A stretch of DNA of 64,000 nt from Bin87 sp965220505. Its GTDB lineage: Bacteria > Chloroflexota > Dehalococcoidia > Lucifugimonadales > UBA3495. The position numbers and the translations under genes are program-made. Where the stretch lies: positions 2,170,001-2,234,000 of the forward strand of contig CBDCQE010000001.1 of NCBI GenBank assembly GCA_965220505.1, given 5' to 3'. The notes under the pieces were generated by a model that saw nothing but the letters and a program-made list of their open reading frames with translations, did not search any database and had not been told where the DNA came from. Shown in pieces: positions 50,603 through 60,182 of this stretch; the first letter of the stretch is position 1, and each line of letters starts with the position of its first letter.

Positions 50603-53600
50603 ATGATCCTCCTGACCAAGCTTGCCCTGCAAAGTCGGACGGTCACCGTCATGATCCTGATTCTCGTGCTGGCCGGGGGCATCTACGGCTACCAGCAGTT
50701 GCAGCAGGAGCTTTTTCCCGAGATCAGCCTGCGAGTAATCAACGTCTCCACTTCCTACCAGCAGGGTACCCCGTACCAGGTATCCCAGGAGGTCACCAAG
50801 CCCGTTGAGGACCTGATCATCGGCATGGAGGGCCTCAAGGAAGTGACGTCCACGTCCCGGTCCAACCGTTCTCAGGTTAGGGCCAGCTTCGAAAACAACG
50901 TGGACATCGAGGAGGCTGAGGCGGAAATCGTCAGTCGAGTATCCGGTCTGCGACTCCCCGACGCCGCCGGCGACCCCCGGGTGTTCGAGCTGACTCCTAA
51001 CCGGCGACCGGTCACGGAATTGAGCGTTTCTGGTCAGCGGGATATCCCTGAGTTGCTTCGAATCGTGGAGCGGCAGATTGCGCCACCGATCCAGGCGGTG
51101 CCGGGCGTGTTTGAGGTGGACATCGAGGGCGGCGTCAATGAGCAGGTCGTCGTCACGGTGGATCCCACGTTACTGAATACTTACGGATTGTCCATGCAGA
51201 ATGTCGTCGGCGCCCTGCAGAGCAATTCGGTGGACGTGAACGCGGGCAGCCTGGACACCAGCGACGGCACCGTGACAGTCCGCGCCTTTCATGGCTACAC
51301 CGACCTGGATACCCTGCGAAACCTGCCCGTTGGTTTTTCCCGCCCCGGCGGGTCCCCGGCGTCCCCCCGCTCCCCGGGCAACAACGCCACGCCGATCCGG
51401 ATGTCGGAAGTTGCCGAAGTGCGGGTCGCCACGCCGGAGGCCACCACCATCTCCCGCACCAACGGCCAGCCCAGCATCAGCCTGAGCGTTCACAAGACCG
51501 GCGACGGCAACACCATCGAAATCACCCACGCCATCGACGAGTTGCTGGCGGAACTGCACGAACAACTTCCCTCCGACCTGGAGATCTCCGTGGTCGAAAG
51601 CCAGGCTCCCCGTCTGGAAGAGGAACTGGGCAAGGTTCTCGGTCAGGGTTTACAGGGCTTTTGCTTCGCCATAGCCGCGGTGTTCCTGTTCCTTCTGCAA
51701 CTGCGGCCCCGGCCCTTTGCCGGCATCGCCAACGCCATCCGGCCGACCATCATTATCGCGCTGTCCATCCCCCTCAGCGTAATGATAACGATGCTGGTCA
51801 TGGCGCTGTTCGACTGGACGCTAAACTTCATGAGCCTGGCCGGCCTGGCCATTGCAGTCGGCCGAATCGTCGACGACAGCATCGTCGTGCTGGAGAATAT
51901 CTACCGGCACATCCAGGAGGGCACCCCCCGCGCCGTGGCCGTGATCGCTGCCACGCAGGAAGTCAGCCCGCCCGTCGTCGCATCCACTCTGACCACGGTG
52001 GCGGTATTCGTTCCCCTGGGCTTCCTGCCGGGAGTGGTGGGGCAATTCTTCTCTCCCTTCGCCCAGACCGTCTGCGTTTCCCTCCTGGCGTCCACGCTGG
52101 TCGCCCTGACCGCCGTTCCGGTGCTGGCTTCCTGGTTCCTGCGGGCCGGCGACATGGTGGACGATCCTGAAAACCCTCGGGGCGACACCTACCTCCAAAA
52201 AATATACACACCCGTGCTGCGTGTGGCCCTGCGCTACCGGCTGATCACCGCCGCACTGAGCATCCTGGTGGTGCTGGCCAGCCTGACGCTCATCCGCCAG
52301 CTGCCCGTCGAACTTTTCTCACAGGGACGAACCGAGGGCATCCGCATCGACCTGAACCTCAGCGGCAATCCATCTACGATCCAATTGGTGGAGGAAGTAA
52401 GCGTCGTCGAGGGCATATTGGACGAGTTTGTCGACATGGGGGCCGCCGAGAGTTACCAGGTGACCCTGGGCGCCAGCAGCCGCAGCTTCGGGTCCACCGC
52501 CGACGCAGCCTTCGACCGGGCCGGATTCAACGTCCTGCTGGGAGAGAACGCTCCGGAAGACCTGGACGAACGGATCCGGAACGCCCTGCCGGAAAAGCCC
52601 GGCGTTACCACCCGCGTTTTTGCGGACAGCGGCGGGCCGGGTCGTGGCGGCGGCCTGCGCCTCACCCTCACCGGCGCCAACTATGAAGACGTTCGCATCG
52701 CCACCGACCGGCTGCAGGCCGCCGTGGAACGCGACCCCGGCGTGCGCAACGTCCGAACCAACATCGTGGACGGCAGGGAGGAGTTGACCATCGCCATCGA
52801 CCCCGACGCAGCCGGGCGCTACGGCCTGTCCACGATGAGCGTCGCCAACCAGATCCGCACCTGGATGCGCGGCAGCGACGTCACCGAGATCGACGTCAAC
52901 GGAGAAACCCTGGACGTGGTGGTTCGCGCGGTTCCGGAAGCCGTTGACGACCCGTCGGATCTCCCGCTCCTGCCCATCGGCAGCAACGCGGGGGCCATAC
53001 CGTTGGGCAGCATCGCCGACACCCGCAGCACCGTTGGGCCCAGCGTGGTCACCCACTACGACGGCAACCGCTCCGCCACCATCTCCGGCGGCCTGGCGGG
53101 ACGGGACGCCGGCGCCATCGGCGAACGCGTCGACGCCATTGTCGCCGCCACGCCCCTGCCTCCCGGCGTCACCGTGCGATCCGGAGGCACCTTCAGCGAC
53201 ATCCGCGAAGAGTTCAACAACGTTTACGTCGCCATGGCAATCGGCGTGTCCCTGGTGTACCTGGTGATGGTCGCCACCCTGGGCTCGTTGAAGATACCCT
53301 TCATCGTGGTGCTCAGCATGCCCCTGGCGGTGGTGGGCGCGCTGATCGCGCTGGTGATCACCGACCGGTCGCTGAGCCTGCCCGCGCTGATGGGGTTCCT
53401 GCTGCTGGTGGGCATCGTGGTGACCAACGCCATCGTGCTGCTTACCTTCGTCCACCAGCAGCGCCGTGCCGGCCTGGAACCACTGGAGGCGGTGATGTCC
53501 GCCGGCCGAACCCGCGTGCGTCCCATCCTGATGACCGCATTCACCACCATCCTGGCGCTGATACCGCTTTCGATGAGCGAATCGGCCGGCCTGGTGGGCG

Positions 53601-53827
53601 CAGAACTGGCCACGGTGGTCATCGGAGGGTTGATCAGCTCCACTTTCCTGACGCTGGTGGCGGTCCCGGTGGTCTACATGCTGTTCGAAGAGTCCATCCC
53701 CAACGCCTACCGCCGCGTGCTGCGGCTCTTGGGAATCCGGTCAAGCCGGCCCGCAGCCGCCGATCAGCCCGAAGAACTCGGCCCGCTGACCGGCGGAACC
53801 ACCGCTGCCAGTCCGGGCAACGATTAA
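50603..53827 (+). CDS. RND-superfamily efflux transporter (AcrB/HAE1-like)
   Basis: This 1074-residue inner-membrane pump has 12 expected TM segments, two large porter loops, and the proton-relay motif 'AVGRIVDDSIVVLENIYRH' with paired Asp, as in AcrB. The second half has 'LVYLVMVATLGSLKIPFIVV' and 'GFLLLVGIVVTNAIVLLTFV'. The ribosome site AAGGGAG precedes the ATG. No membrane fusion protein or outer-membrane channel gene is adjacent, so it may act alone, as expected for a monoderm. Substrates are unknown. Confidence 0.94.
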   Translation: MILLTKLALQSRTVTVMILILVLAGGIYGYQQLQQELFPEISLRVINVSTSYQQGTPYQVSQEVTKPVEDLIIGMEGLKEVTSTSRSNRSQVRASFENNVDIEEAEAEIVSRVSGLRLPDAAGDPRVFELTPNRRPVTELSVSGQRDIPELLRIVERQIAPPIQAVPGVFEVDIEGGVNEQVVVTVDPTLLNTYGLSMQNVVGALQSNSVDVNAGSLDTSDGTVTVRAFHGYTDLDTLRNLPVGFSRPGGSPASPRSPGNNATPIRMSEVAEVRVATPEATTISRTNGQPSISLSVHKTGDGNTIEITHAIDELLAELHEQLPSDLEISVVESQAPRLEEELGKVLGQGLQGFCFAIAAVFLFLLQLRPRPFAGIANAIRPTIIIALSIPLSVMITMLVMALFDWTLNFMSLAGLAIAVGRIVDDSIVVLENIYRHIQEGTPRAVAVIAATQEVSPPVVASTLTTVAVFVPLGFLPGVVGQFFSPFAQTVCVSLLASTLVALTAVPVLASWFLRAGDMVDDPENPRGDTYLQKIYTPVLRVALRYRLITAALSILVVLASLTLIRQLPVELFSQGRTEGIRIDLNLSGNPSTIQLVEEVSVVEGILDEFVDMGAAESYQVTLGASSRSFGSTADAAFDRAGFNVLLGENAPEDLDERIRNALPEKPGVTTRVFADSGGPGRGGGLRLTLTGANYEDVRIATDRLQAAVERDPGVRNVRTNIVDGREELTIAIDPDAAGRYGLSTMSVANQIRTWMRGSDVTEIDVNGETLDVVVRAVPEAVDDPSDLPLLPIGSNAGAIPLGSIADTRSTVGPSVVTHYDGNRSATISGGLAGRDAGAIGERVDAIVAATPLPPGVTVRSGGTFSDIREEFNNVYVAMAIGVSLVYLVMVATLGSLKIPFIVVLSMPLAVVGALIALVITDRSLSLPALMGFLLLVGIVVTNAIVLLTFVHQQRRAGLEPLEAVMSAGRTRVRPILMTAFTTILALIPLSMSESAGLVGAELATVVIGGLISSTFLTLVAVPVVYMLFEESIPNAYRRVLRLLGIRSSRPAAADQPEELGPLTGGTTAASPGND

Positions 53828-53996
53828 CCGCTGGCGCTGGCGACTCGCTATTTGGGCGCGGCGGGTTATCTTGGTGACCTGCTGCGCCGGTACGGTGCCA
53901 TCTGCATGCGGCAACCTGGCCGGCCGTTCACTGGGCGGAATTTCAGTTATGATATTTGCGCTCAAAACCCAATTCTGACTTCATCAGGAGCGCAAA

Positions 53997-54320
53997 ATGT
54001 ACGTACTGCGAAGAATCTTCAAGACCAAACCCGGCGAGGCGCGCCGCGTAGCCAGCCTGCTCCAGAAGCAGGCCCAGATCTACCACGACGCCGGCCAGCG
54101 CAGCGAGTTCCGGGTTTATTTCAACGGCGCCACCACCCCGGCGGAACAGGACGTTGTCATTCTCGAGTGGACTGACGAGGCCTTGATGTCGCCCATGCGC
54201 GGTGACAATCAACTGCCCCCGGCCGCCCTGGAAGTGGGCGGACAGATCAGGCCGCTGGTGGAGAGCAACCGCATCGAATTCTGGGAGCTGATGTCGCCAG
54301 ACAAAATGATGGACGTCTGA
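53997..54320 (+). CDS. Small dimeric alpha/beta-barrel-like protein
   Basis: This 107-residue protein ('MYVLRRIFKTKPGEARRVAS', 'FRVYFNGATTPAEQDVVILE', 'NRIEFWELM') has the strand-helix pattern of ABM/NIPSNAP-like dimeric ferredoxin folds, which include monooxygenases and heme-binding proteins. No active-site motif stands out. CAGGAG precedes the ATG. It is followed 27 bases later by the CinA-like gene. Function is unknown. Confidence 0.75.
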   Translation: MYVLRRIFKTKPGEARRVASLLQKQAQIYHDAGQRSEFRVYFNGATTPAEQDVVILEWTDEALMSPMRGDNQLPPAALEVGGQIRPLVESNRIEFWELMSPDKMMDV

Positions 54321-54347
54321 CGCCCCACACATTCAGGAGGCAGCATC

Positions 54348-54818
54348 GTGGAAGTAGCACAGGTGGCAGAGATACTCCTGGAGCGCGGACAGACCGTGTC
54401 CGTGGCCGAGGCCTGCACCAACGGCCTGCTCGGCTATACGCTGGGCACTATCCCGGGCGCGTCCCGGTTCTTCCCGGGCGGCGTGGTCGCCTACACCGGC
54501 GGGCTGAAGGAGAAGATCCTCGGCGTGCCGGACGAGCTTTATGAGACCGCCGGCAGCGTCAGCCGGGAAATGGCCATCGCCATGGCCCGCGGCGTCCTCG
54601 AACTCACCGGCACCGATTTCGCCCTGTCGACCACCGGCGTCACCGGTCCGGCCGCGGGCCGTAGCGGCCTGCCCATCGGCACCTTCTGGATCGGGTTGGC
54701 CGTGAAGGACGGTGAGGACGCCGCCATCGAGATCCGCGTTGGCGGCGACCGCGACGCCACCAAGCACGGCGCGGTGCAGGCCGCCATCGACCTGCTGGGC
54801 CGGGAGCTGACCGGCTAG
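54348..54818 (+). CDS. CinA C-terminal (PncC-like) family protein, active-site Ser replaced
   Basis: This 156-residue protein has the CinA_C fold of nicotinamide-nucleotide amidohydrolases: 'VSVAEACTNGLLGYTLGTIP', 'VVAYTGGLKEKILGVP', 'ALSTTGVTGPAAG' and 'GLPIGTFWIGL'. The usual 'AESCTGG' active-site segment reads 'AEACTNG', so the nucleophile Ser is Ala, while the catalytic Lys region is kept. The start is GTG after AGGAGG. Deamidation of NMN is therefore doubtful. Confidence 0.85.
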   Translation: MEVAQVAEILLERGQTVSVAEACTNGLLGYTLGTIPGASRFFPGGVVAYTGGLKEKILGVPDELYETAGSVSREMAIAMARGVLELTGTDFALSTTGVTGPAAGRSGLPIGTFWIGLAVKDGEDAAIEIRVGGDRDATKHGAVQAAIDLLGRELTG

Positions 54819-55122
54819 CGGGAGTCGAGCGCCTCGCGGGAAATCCCTGATGAGTTTCGCGCGGGCGCTCGGCGATACCCTCATAAATCCGCCGGCGCGG
54901 CATTCCCCGCGGTGGTGGGTATCCCGCGTCACCCCACCCGCCGTAACCACGGCAGAGTTTATAATGGCGGTAGCCACGCTGCTCCGCCATACTGAATTAG
55001 GGCAACTCGGGCATCTATTGATCGCCACTAATTTCCTGGATAAATCCGTCAGCGCAACCCATATTGATCCGGCTGTCACCCTGGCGGTCCTGGCGATTAC
55101 GCACATAGGAGGCAATCGCGTC
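54819..55122. other. Intergenic region before the coiled-coil gene pair
   Basis: This 304-base stretch has an open frame continuous with the next gene from 54850, but its third-position GC is low, it has no ribosome site and it resembles no family, so I treat it as non-coding. TTATAATG at 54958-54965 could be a -10 box. Confidence 0.4.
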
Positions 55123-55299
55123 ATGGCGCTACTGGAAATTTTGATGAAGCCGCTGCTCGACGCCCAGCGAGAAGCCGGCCGCGAGGAAGCCAAAGCAGAA
55201 TTTGAGGCATGGAAAGCGCGGCAGCGGGCTGCCGGCGTCCGGTTTAGCGAGGAGGAGGATGAACCCGAAAACGACGAACCACCAGCGTCCGACCAGTAG
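55123..55299 (+). CDS. Small amphipathic/coiled-coil protein (tandem copy 1)
   Basis: ATG 55123 is preceded by ATAGGAGG. The 58-residue product begins 'MALLEILMKPLLDAQREAGR', then 'FEAWKARQRAAGVRF', and ends in an acidic tail. It shares 'FEAWKARQRAAG' with the overlapping downstream ORF and resembles the ORF at 23625-23834. No function is known. The amphipathic start could bind a membrane or a partner. Confidence 0.55.
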   Translation: MALLEILMKPLLDAQREAGREEAKAEFEAWKARQRAAGVRFSEEEDEPENDEPPASDQ

Positions 55300-55558
55300 C
55301 GTCGCAATACCGGGCGGGCGGCTCACCGTGAAGGTGCTGGAATTTCTCTTTAGACCGCTGCTCAAAGCCCAGTGGCAAGCCGGGTATGAGATCGGCATGA
55401 AGGAAAGCAAAGCAGCCACCAATGTAGCAGCTAGTACAGCAGCCAAAGCGCGGTTTGAAGCGTGGAAAGCGCGACAACGCGCCGCCGGCATCGAGTTTGT
55501 TGACGACGAGTTGTCCGAGGACACGCCGGAGCACCATCCGCCGACATCGCACCGGTAG
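55259..55558 (+). CDS. Small amphipathic/coiled-coil protein (tandem copy 2)
   Basis: This 99-residue ORF overlaps copy 1 by 41 bases in another frame. A GTG at 55328 would begin 'VKVLEFLFRPLLKAQWQAGY', matching the start of copy 1, and may be the real start. 'AKARFEAWKARQRAAGIEF' repeats the copy 1 signature, followed by an acidic tail. It is a tandem duplicate with an inserted Ala-rich segment. Confidence 0.55.
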   Translation: MNPKTTNHQRPTSSVAIPGGRLTVKVLEFLFRPLLKAQWQAGYEIGMKESKAATNVAASTAAKARFEAWKARQRAAGIEFVDDELSEDTPEHHPPTSHR

Positions 55559-55596
55559 TCGGCTATTGCATTCGACCATTTTCCCCAGGAGCAGCA

Positions 55597-56607
55597 ATGA
55601 AATTCGGAGTCTCCCTATCCGCCATCGCCCAGCAGCCGGCCGGCGCCGACATGCAACAGGCTTTCGCCGACATCTGCGCCTACGTCGGCGCGGCGCGCGA
55701 CCTGGGCTTCGACATGGTCTACCAGGGGCAGCACTACCTGACCGACCCCTACCAGCAGTTGCAGACGATGCCGCTGCTGGCCCGCATCTCAGCGGAGGCC
55801 CGGGGCATGGGCCTGGTAGCTACCATGCTGGTACCCCTGCATCACCCGGTGGACCTGGCGGAACGGGTGGCCACCATGGACGTGATCACCGGCGGCAACT
55901 TCACCTTGAGCGCCGCCCTGGGCTACCGCGACGAGGAATACGACAACTTCGGCGTGCCCCGGCGCACCCGGGTCAGCCGCTACCTGGAGTGCCTGGAAGC
56001 CATGCGCCTGCTGTGGTCGGGCGAGAAGGTGAATTACGAGGGCCAGTACTTTCGGCTTCAGGACGCTCAGCTCATGCTGCGCCCCGTGCAGCAGCCTCAT
56101 CCGCCAGTGTGGGTGGCCGCCAACAGCGACGCCGCCATCACCCGGGCCGCCCGCATGGGCTACACCTGGTACGTCAACCCCCACGCCAAGTTCGATACCA
56201 TCAGCCAGCAGGTCGAGATGTACCACGAGGCCGCCGGCGCCGCCAACTCGGGCGCGCCCGACCGACTACCCCTGGGCCGCGAGGTCTTCGTCGGCCGCAC
56301 CCACGAGGAGGCCTTTGCCAACGCCGCGCCCTACCTGGGCGGCAAGTATGAGGCCTACGCCCAGTGGGGCCAGGACAAAGCGCTGCCCGGCGAGGAGAAC
56401 TTCCGCGAACCCTTCGAGGACCTGGCCCGCGACCGCTTCGTCATCGGCGATCCTGACGAGGTGGTGGAGGAGCTATCCCGCTACCGTGCGCTGGGCATGT
56501 CCCACGGCTGCTTCCGCATGATGTGGCCCGGCATGCCCCTGGACGACGGCATCGCCAACCTGGAGCTCTTCGCCGACCGCGTGGCGCCGCACTTGCGGGA
56601 GGATTAG
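55597..56607 (+). CDS. LLM-class (luciferase-like) flavin-dependent oxidoreductase
   Basis: This 336-residue TIM-barrel protein has 'AARDLGFDMVYQGQHYL', 'LVATMLVPLHHPVDLAERVA', 'DVITGGNFTLSAALGYRDEE' and 'RVSRYLECLEAMRLLWSGE', all typical of F420/FMN-dependent bacterial luciferase-like enzymes. The ribosome site CAGGAG lies 5 bases before the ATG. Substrate cannot be predicted; such enzymes are numerous in SAR202-like genomes and are linked to oxidation of recalcitrant organics (inference). Confidence 0.92.
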   Translation: MKFGVSLSAIAQQPAGADMQQAFADICAYVGAARDLGFDMVYQGQHYLTDPYQQLQTMPLLARISAEARGMGLVATMLVPLHHPVDLAERVATMDVITGGNFTLSAALGYRDEEYDNFGVPRRTRVSRYLECLEAMRLLWSGEKVNYEGQYFRLQDAQLMLRPVQQPHPPVWVAANSDAAITRAARMGYTWYVNPHAKFDTISQQVEMYHEAAGAANSGAPDRLPLGREVFVGRTHEEAFANAAPYLGGKYEAYAQWGQDKALPGEENFREPFEDLARDRFVIGDPDEVVEELSRYRALGMSHGCFRMMWPGMPLDDGIANLELFADRVAPHLRED

Positions 56608-56633
56608 GTCCTGCCCGTACCGACGCTGCTGAG

Positions 56634-58991
56634 CTAGCCGGCCCGTAGCGTCTGCTCCGCCTCCGCCGCAGCCTCGACAAGTTCCCAGTCGTAGAGCATC
56701 GGCGCCATCCGCACCTTGCTCCACATCTCTGACTGGTCGGAGTAATGCTCACTGCCCGGATGTCCGGAAGCCCCCAGCGGGACCGCCCACAGGGAACGCT
56801 CCCAATCCGCCGGGTCGTAGGCATACCGGAACACCGAAAGCCCGCCCACCGTGGCGAGATCGCCGGGCGCATAGGAGCCGGCCCACGGCGTGTCGCCGTC
56901 GCCGCCGGTGGGTATTTCCGGCGGGTCCAGCAGGGTGCCCAGCGCGGGCATCGCCATGGACAGCGGATGCTGCGGACGCGCCCGGTGTACCCGGTCCCAT
57001 CGCCAGCTGTCGATATCCGAGCCGAGTTTGGCGGTCAGCGTGCGCACCGCCTCTTGGAGCGCCCCGCTCAATACTCCGTTCCAGTCTTCTCCATCGGGCA
57101 GCAGGTCGGCGTCGCCCGCGACAATGGCATCGGTCATCAGGTTCTTGAAGCGGTTCAGGAAGACACCGCGTCCGCGATCGATGGGTTGCCAGGCCAGCGC
57201 GGCCAGGTCCTCGCCTATGTTGTGCTTGAGCAAACGCCACATCAGCGCGTCCCGCATGGCGCTGTAAATTGTCGGTTCCACTGCGCCGGGGTCGATGCTG
57301 CCTGACCAGCCCAGGAGCCTCTTCAACGCCGCCGCAATGGCTGGATCATCGGGCACATCCAGCTTCTTCAACGCCTCAACGTAAGACTGGGCCGGAACCG
57401 ACACCCGCTCAGAGTGAATGCGCCCCATATCGGCGGCGGCCGCATTGGTGATGCGTTCCACACCGTGGGTCACGCGCATTGCGCGATAGCCGGGCGCGAA
57501 GTCCATAGAGATGTAGTACGGATAGTCCTCTCCCACGGGCCGGTTGTTGGCGGTCACGATGTAGCCCTGCGACGGATTGATGTAGCGCGGCATCTCCTTG
57601 AACGGAATGCTGCCCTGCCACTCGTGCTCCCCATCCCATCCGGGAACCGGCAGCGGAGCCGGCACATCCTCCGGTCGGCGGGGTATCTCGCCCCGGCACT
57701 GGTAGCCGATGTTGCCATGCACGTCGGCCATCACGAAGTTGTTCACCGGGTCAACCCAACCTTTCATGGTGTCGGCCAGCGTTTCCACGCTGGTGGCCTC
57801 CAGCATGGCCGGCAGGATGTCGGTCCACGGGTCGCCGCCGTCGCCGGCCGTGTAGCGCAGGGCCAGGCCGTAACCGGACATGGGGTCGCCGCCCACCACC
57901 GGGCCGTGATGCGTCGCCCAGGTGCGGATATGAACATCCTCGCCATCGCGGACCTTGATCACCTCGTCCCGCACGTCGGCGTTGTACCAGTCCTCCTGGT
58001 GCTGGTAGAGGGACGGATCGGCATCGTTGAACAGCTCGATGTACAGGTCCTGGTAGTCGGCCGCGGTATGCGTGACGCACCAGGCGACCCACTGGTTGTG
58101 ACCGAAGTGCGGGAAGCCGGGCACCCCGGCGAAGGAGTTGCCCACCACGTCGAAAGCGTCGCAGGCCAGATGGTTCTGGTAGTAGACGCTGGGCGTATCC
58201 AGGCCACGGTGGCTGTCGCCGGCCAGCAACCCTCCGCCGGTGGCGGTCCGCTCCGGCCCGATGGCCCACGAGTTGGAGCCGCTGTCCATCTCGCCGATGA
58301 GGTTCAGGTTCGCAGCGTGTTCCAGCAGTTGCTCCAGGCCGAAATTCACCGCGCCGTCATAATCGGCGCCCGTGGGGATGATGACAGGCTGCCCGGGTGG
58401 GTAGGACGGGAACAGCTCGGCGGCCCGCTCCGCTCCCAGCGCCTTGACCATGCGGGCGCGCCACGCCTTCGTCTCGAACACGCCCATGAAGATGTGACGC
58501 ACCTTGTAGATGGCCAGGCTGTGCCACGGCTCCCACGGCTCCGGTTCGATGCCGGCGATGGCGTATTCGGCGGGCAGCGGCGCGTCGCTGTTGATGAAGG
58601 CGTTGACGCCGGCCGCGTACGCTTCCAGCATGGCCTTCGCGCGAGGACCGGCAGCGTCGCAATCGGCCCGGGCCGCATCCTCCAGCCGGTGCCGGCGCAT
58701 CTGCATGTCCGGGCCCACGGCGAATTGCCCGACCGCCTCGGCCCAGCGGCCAACCGCGCGACGGCGGTCGTATTCCATGGCCCACAGCCGGTCCTGCGCG
58801 GTCACGAAACCCTGAGCGAACCAGGCGTCGTGCTCGTTGGCCGCGCGCACGTGCGGGATGCCCCATTGGTCGCGCCAGACCCGAACGTCGGCCTTCAGGC
58901 CCGGCACGTCGAGAACGCCGTCCAGGGGAGGAATCGCGCTTTTCAGATCATGGGGGGTTATGGAGGCGGGGTTGTCGGCAGTGATCGTCAT
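56634..58991 (-). CDS. Penicillin acylase family Ntn hydrolase
   Basis: This 785-residue precursor has 'WGIPHVRAANEHDAWFAQGF' near its start and the autoprocessing site 'DSGSNSWAIGPERTATGGG', where cleavage before Ser239 would free the catalytic N-terminal Ser, plus 'LLAGDSHRGLDTPSVYYQNH' downstream. The family hydrolyses amides such as beta-lactam side chains or acyl-homoserine lactones. No signal peptide is seen, whereas many family members are exported. It is convergent with the LLM gene, 26 bases away. Confidence 0.93.
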   Translation of the reverse strand: MTITADNPASITPHDLKSAIPPLDGVLDVPGLKADVRVWRDQWGIPHVRAANEHDAWFAQGFVTAQDRLWAMEYDRRRAVGRWAEAVGQFAVGPDMQMRRHRLEDAARADCDAAGPRAKAMLEAYAAGVNAFINSDAPLPAEYAIAGIEPEPWEPWHSLAIYKVRHIFMGVFETKAWRARMVKALGAERAAELFPSYPPGQPVIIPTGADYDGAVNFGLEQLLEHAANLNLIGEMDSGSNSWAIGPERTATGGGLLAGDSHRGLDTPSVYYQNHLACDAFDVVGNSFAGVPGFPHFGHNQWVAWCVTHTAADYQDLYIELFNDADPSLYQHQEDWYNADVRDEVIKVRDGEDVHIRTWATHHGPVVGGDPMSGYGLALRYTAGDGGDPWTDILPAMLEATSVETLADTMKGWVDPVNNFVMADVHGNIGYQCRGEIPRRPEDVPAPLPVPGWDGEHEWQGSIPFKEMPRYINPSQGYIVTANNRPVGEDYPYYISMDFAPGYRAMRVTHGVERITNAAAADMGRIHSERVSVPAQSYVEALKKLDVPDDPAIAAALKRLLGWSGSIDPGAVEPTIYSAMRDALMWRLLKHNIGEDLAALAWQPIDRGRGVFLNRFKNLMTDAIVAGDADLLPDGEDWNGVLSGALQEAVRTLTAKLGSDIDSWRWDRVHRARPQHPLSMAMPALGTLLDPPEIPTGGDGDTPWAGSYAPGDLATVGGLSVFRYAYDPADWERSLWAVPLGASGHPGSEHYSDQSEMWSKVRMAPMLYDWELVEAAAEAEQTLRAG

Positions 58992-59093
58992 GGCGGTCGA
59001 CTCCAGTATCGGATACCGTCATCTTACCGCAGGATTTGCCATCAAGGGAGTTACCGCCACTCAAACCGCCGCGACACAGCCAGGAGCGGGGAA

Positions 59094-59951
59094 CTAGCGT
59101 TGTGCGGACTCCCTCTCGGCTGCCGACCGCTGCAACATTTCACGCACTTCGAGCGCCGAGGGCGGGGCGGGTTGGTCGGGTCCGTGTTCGCCCGCAGACC
59201 TCGTCAGTTCCGGAACTGCGACCGCTATCCGCTCCCGGGCCAGCCGGCAGTACTCGTCGGAAAGGTCGATGCCCACGTACTGGCGCCCCTCCATGAGAGC
59301 GGCAATCGCCGTGGTGCCGCTGCCGATGAACGGGTCGAGCACCACCTCGGCGGTGGTTGCGGCAATGGCCCGCCGGGCCAGTTCCACCGGGAAGGACGCG
59401 GGATGCGGATTGCCCCGGTCCTGTCGAATCCGCCACACGTCGCCGATGCCGCCGGCCTTGGGCGCCAGTTTGAATTCAGGGTTGGCAACCAGGTAGACCA
59501 CCTCGTAGGTGGGCAGAAAGTATCCCGGGTTGTGGTTGAACCCGCCCGAGCGTTGCCAGATGATGATCTGCCGGACGGGAAACCCGTCCATGATGTCCGC
59601 CCGGTCCTGCAGCAGGCCGCGCTGCACCCGCCACTTGTGGTTGTAGAAAATCGCCCCGTCGGGAGTGAGCACGCGCAGCATCTCCCGCAGACACTCCCGC
59701 TGCCATTCCACGTAATCCCCGTGGGGCATACTGTCGCCGTGCTCGGCGTATCCCCGTTGCAACATCAGCGTGGCGCGCGACCACTTGCCGCCGTTGCCGT
59801 TCTTCATCCCGTTGCCGCTGCTGTTGAGCAGGTTGTACGGCGGCGAGGTGACCACGAGGTTCACCGACTCCGACGGCATCCGGCCCATGGCCGAAAGGCA
59901 GTCGTCGCAGTGGATATGATTGAGCCAGGGTTCTATATTGGTTGGATTCAT
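59094..59951 (-). CDS. DNA methyltransferase, N4-cytosine/N6-adenine type (TSPPY)
   Basis: This 285-residue enzyme has the catalytic motif 'VVTSPPYNLLNSSGNG' before the SAM-binding motif 'VLDPFIGSGTTAIAALMEGR', the beta-class order. 'IIWQRSGGFNHNPGYFLPT' is also typical. The ATG 59951 directly precedes conserved sequence; a longer frame to 60128 lacks support. No cognate restriction gene is adjacent, so it looks like an orphan or regulatory methyltransferase. Confidence 0.9.
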   Translation of the reverse strand: MNPTNIEPWLNHIHCDDCLSAMGRMPSESVNLVVTSPPYNLLNSSGNGMKNGNGGKWSRATLMLQRGYAEHGDSMPHGDYVEWQRECLREMLRVLTPDGAIFYNHKWRVQRGLLQDRADIMDGFPVRQIIIWQRSGGFNHNPGYFLPTYEVVYLVANPEFKLAPKAGGIGDVWRIRQDRGNPHPASFPVELARRAIAATTAEVVLDPFIGSGTTAIAALMEGRQYVGIDLSDEYCRLARERIAVAVPELTRSAGEHGPDQPAPPSALEVREMLQRSAAERESAQR

Positions 59952-60182
59952 AGAAAGCGTATGAAACACGCTTATTGAACCCCAACCAATGGACTTGGCG
60001 CATAGAAAGGCCCCGGCGGGTTTCGGCGTATCTGCCCGTCGCCGTTTGCGCCGGAGGCCGCCTCCGCGGTGTACGGCACGTTCTGCCCAACACGAAGGAC
60101 TAACCAGCCGAACCGGCCGGCCGCTCACCGCGAACGGCTAACATGAGCCGAGCGTGCTAGACTGCGGATAGGAGCGACTGTC

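Noticed and set aside
54850..55122. N-terminal extension of the coiled-coil ORF
   Set aside because: Poor codon bias and no ribosome site; alignment with two sibling ORFs supports ATG 55123.
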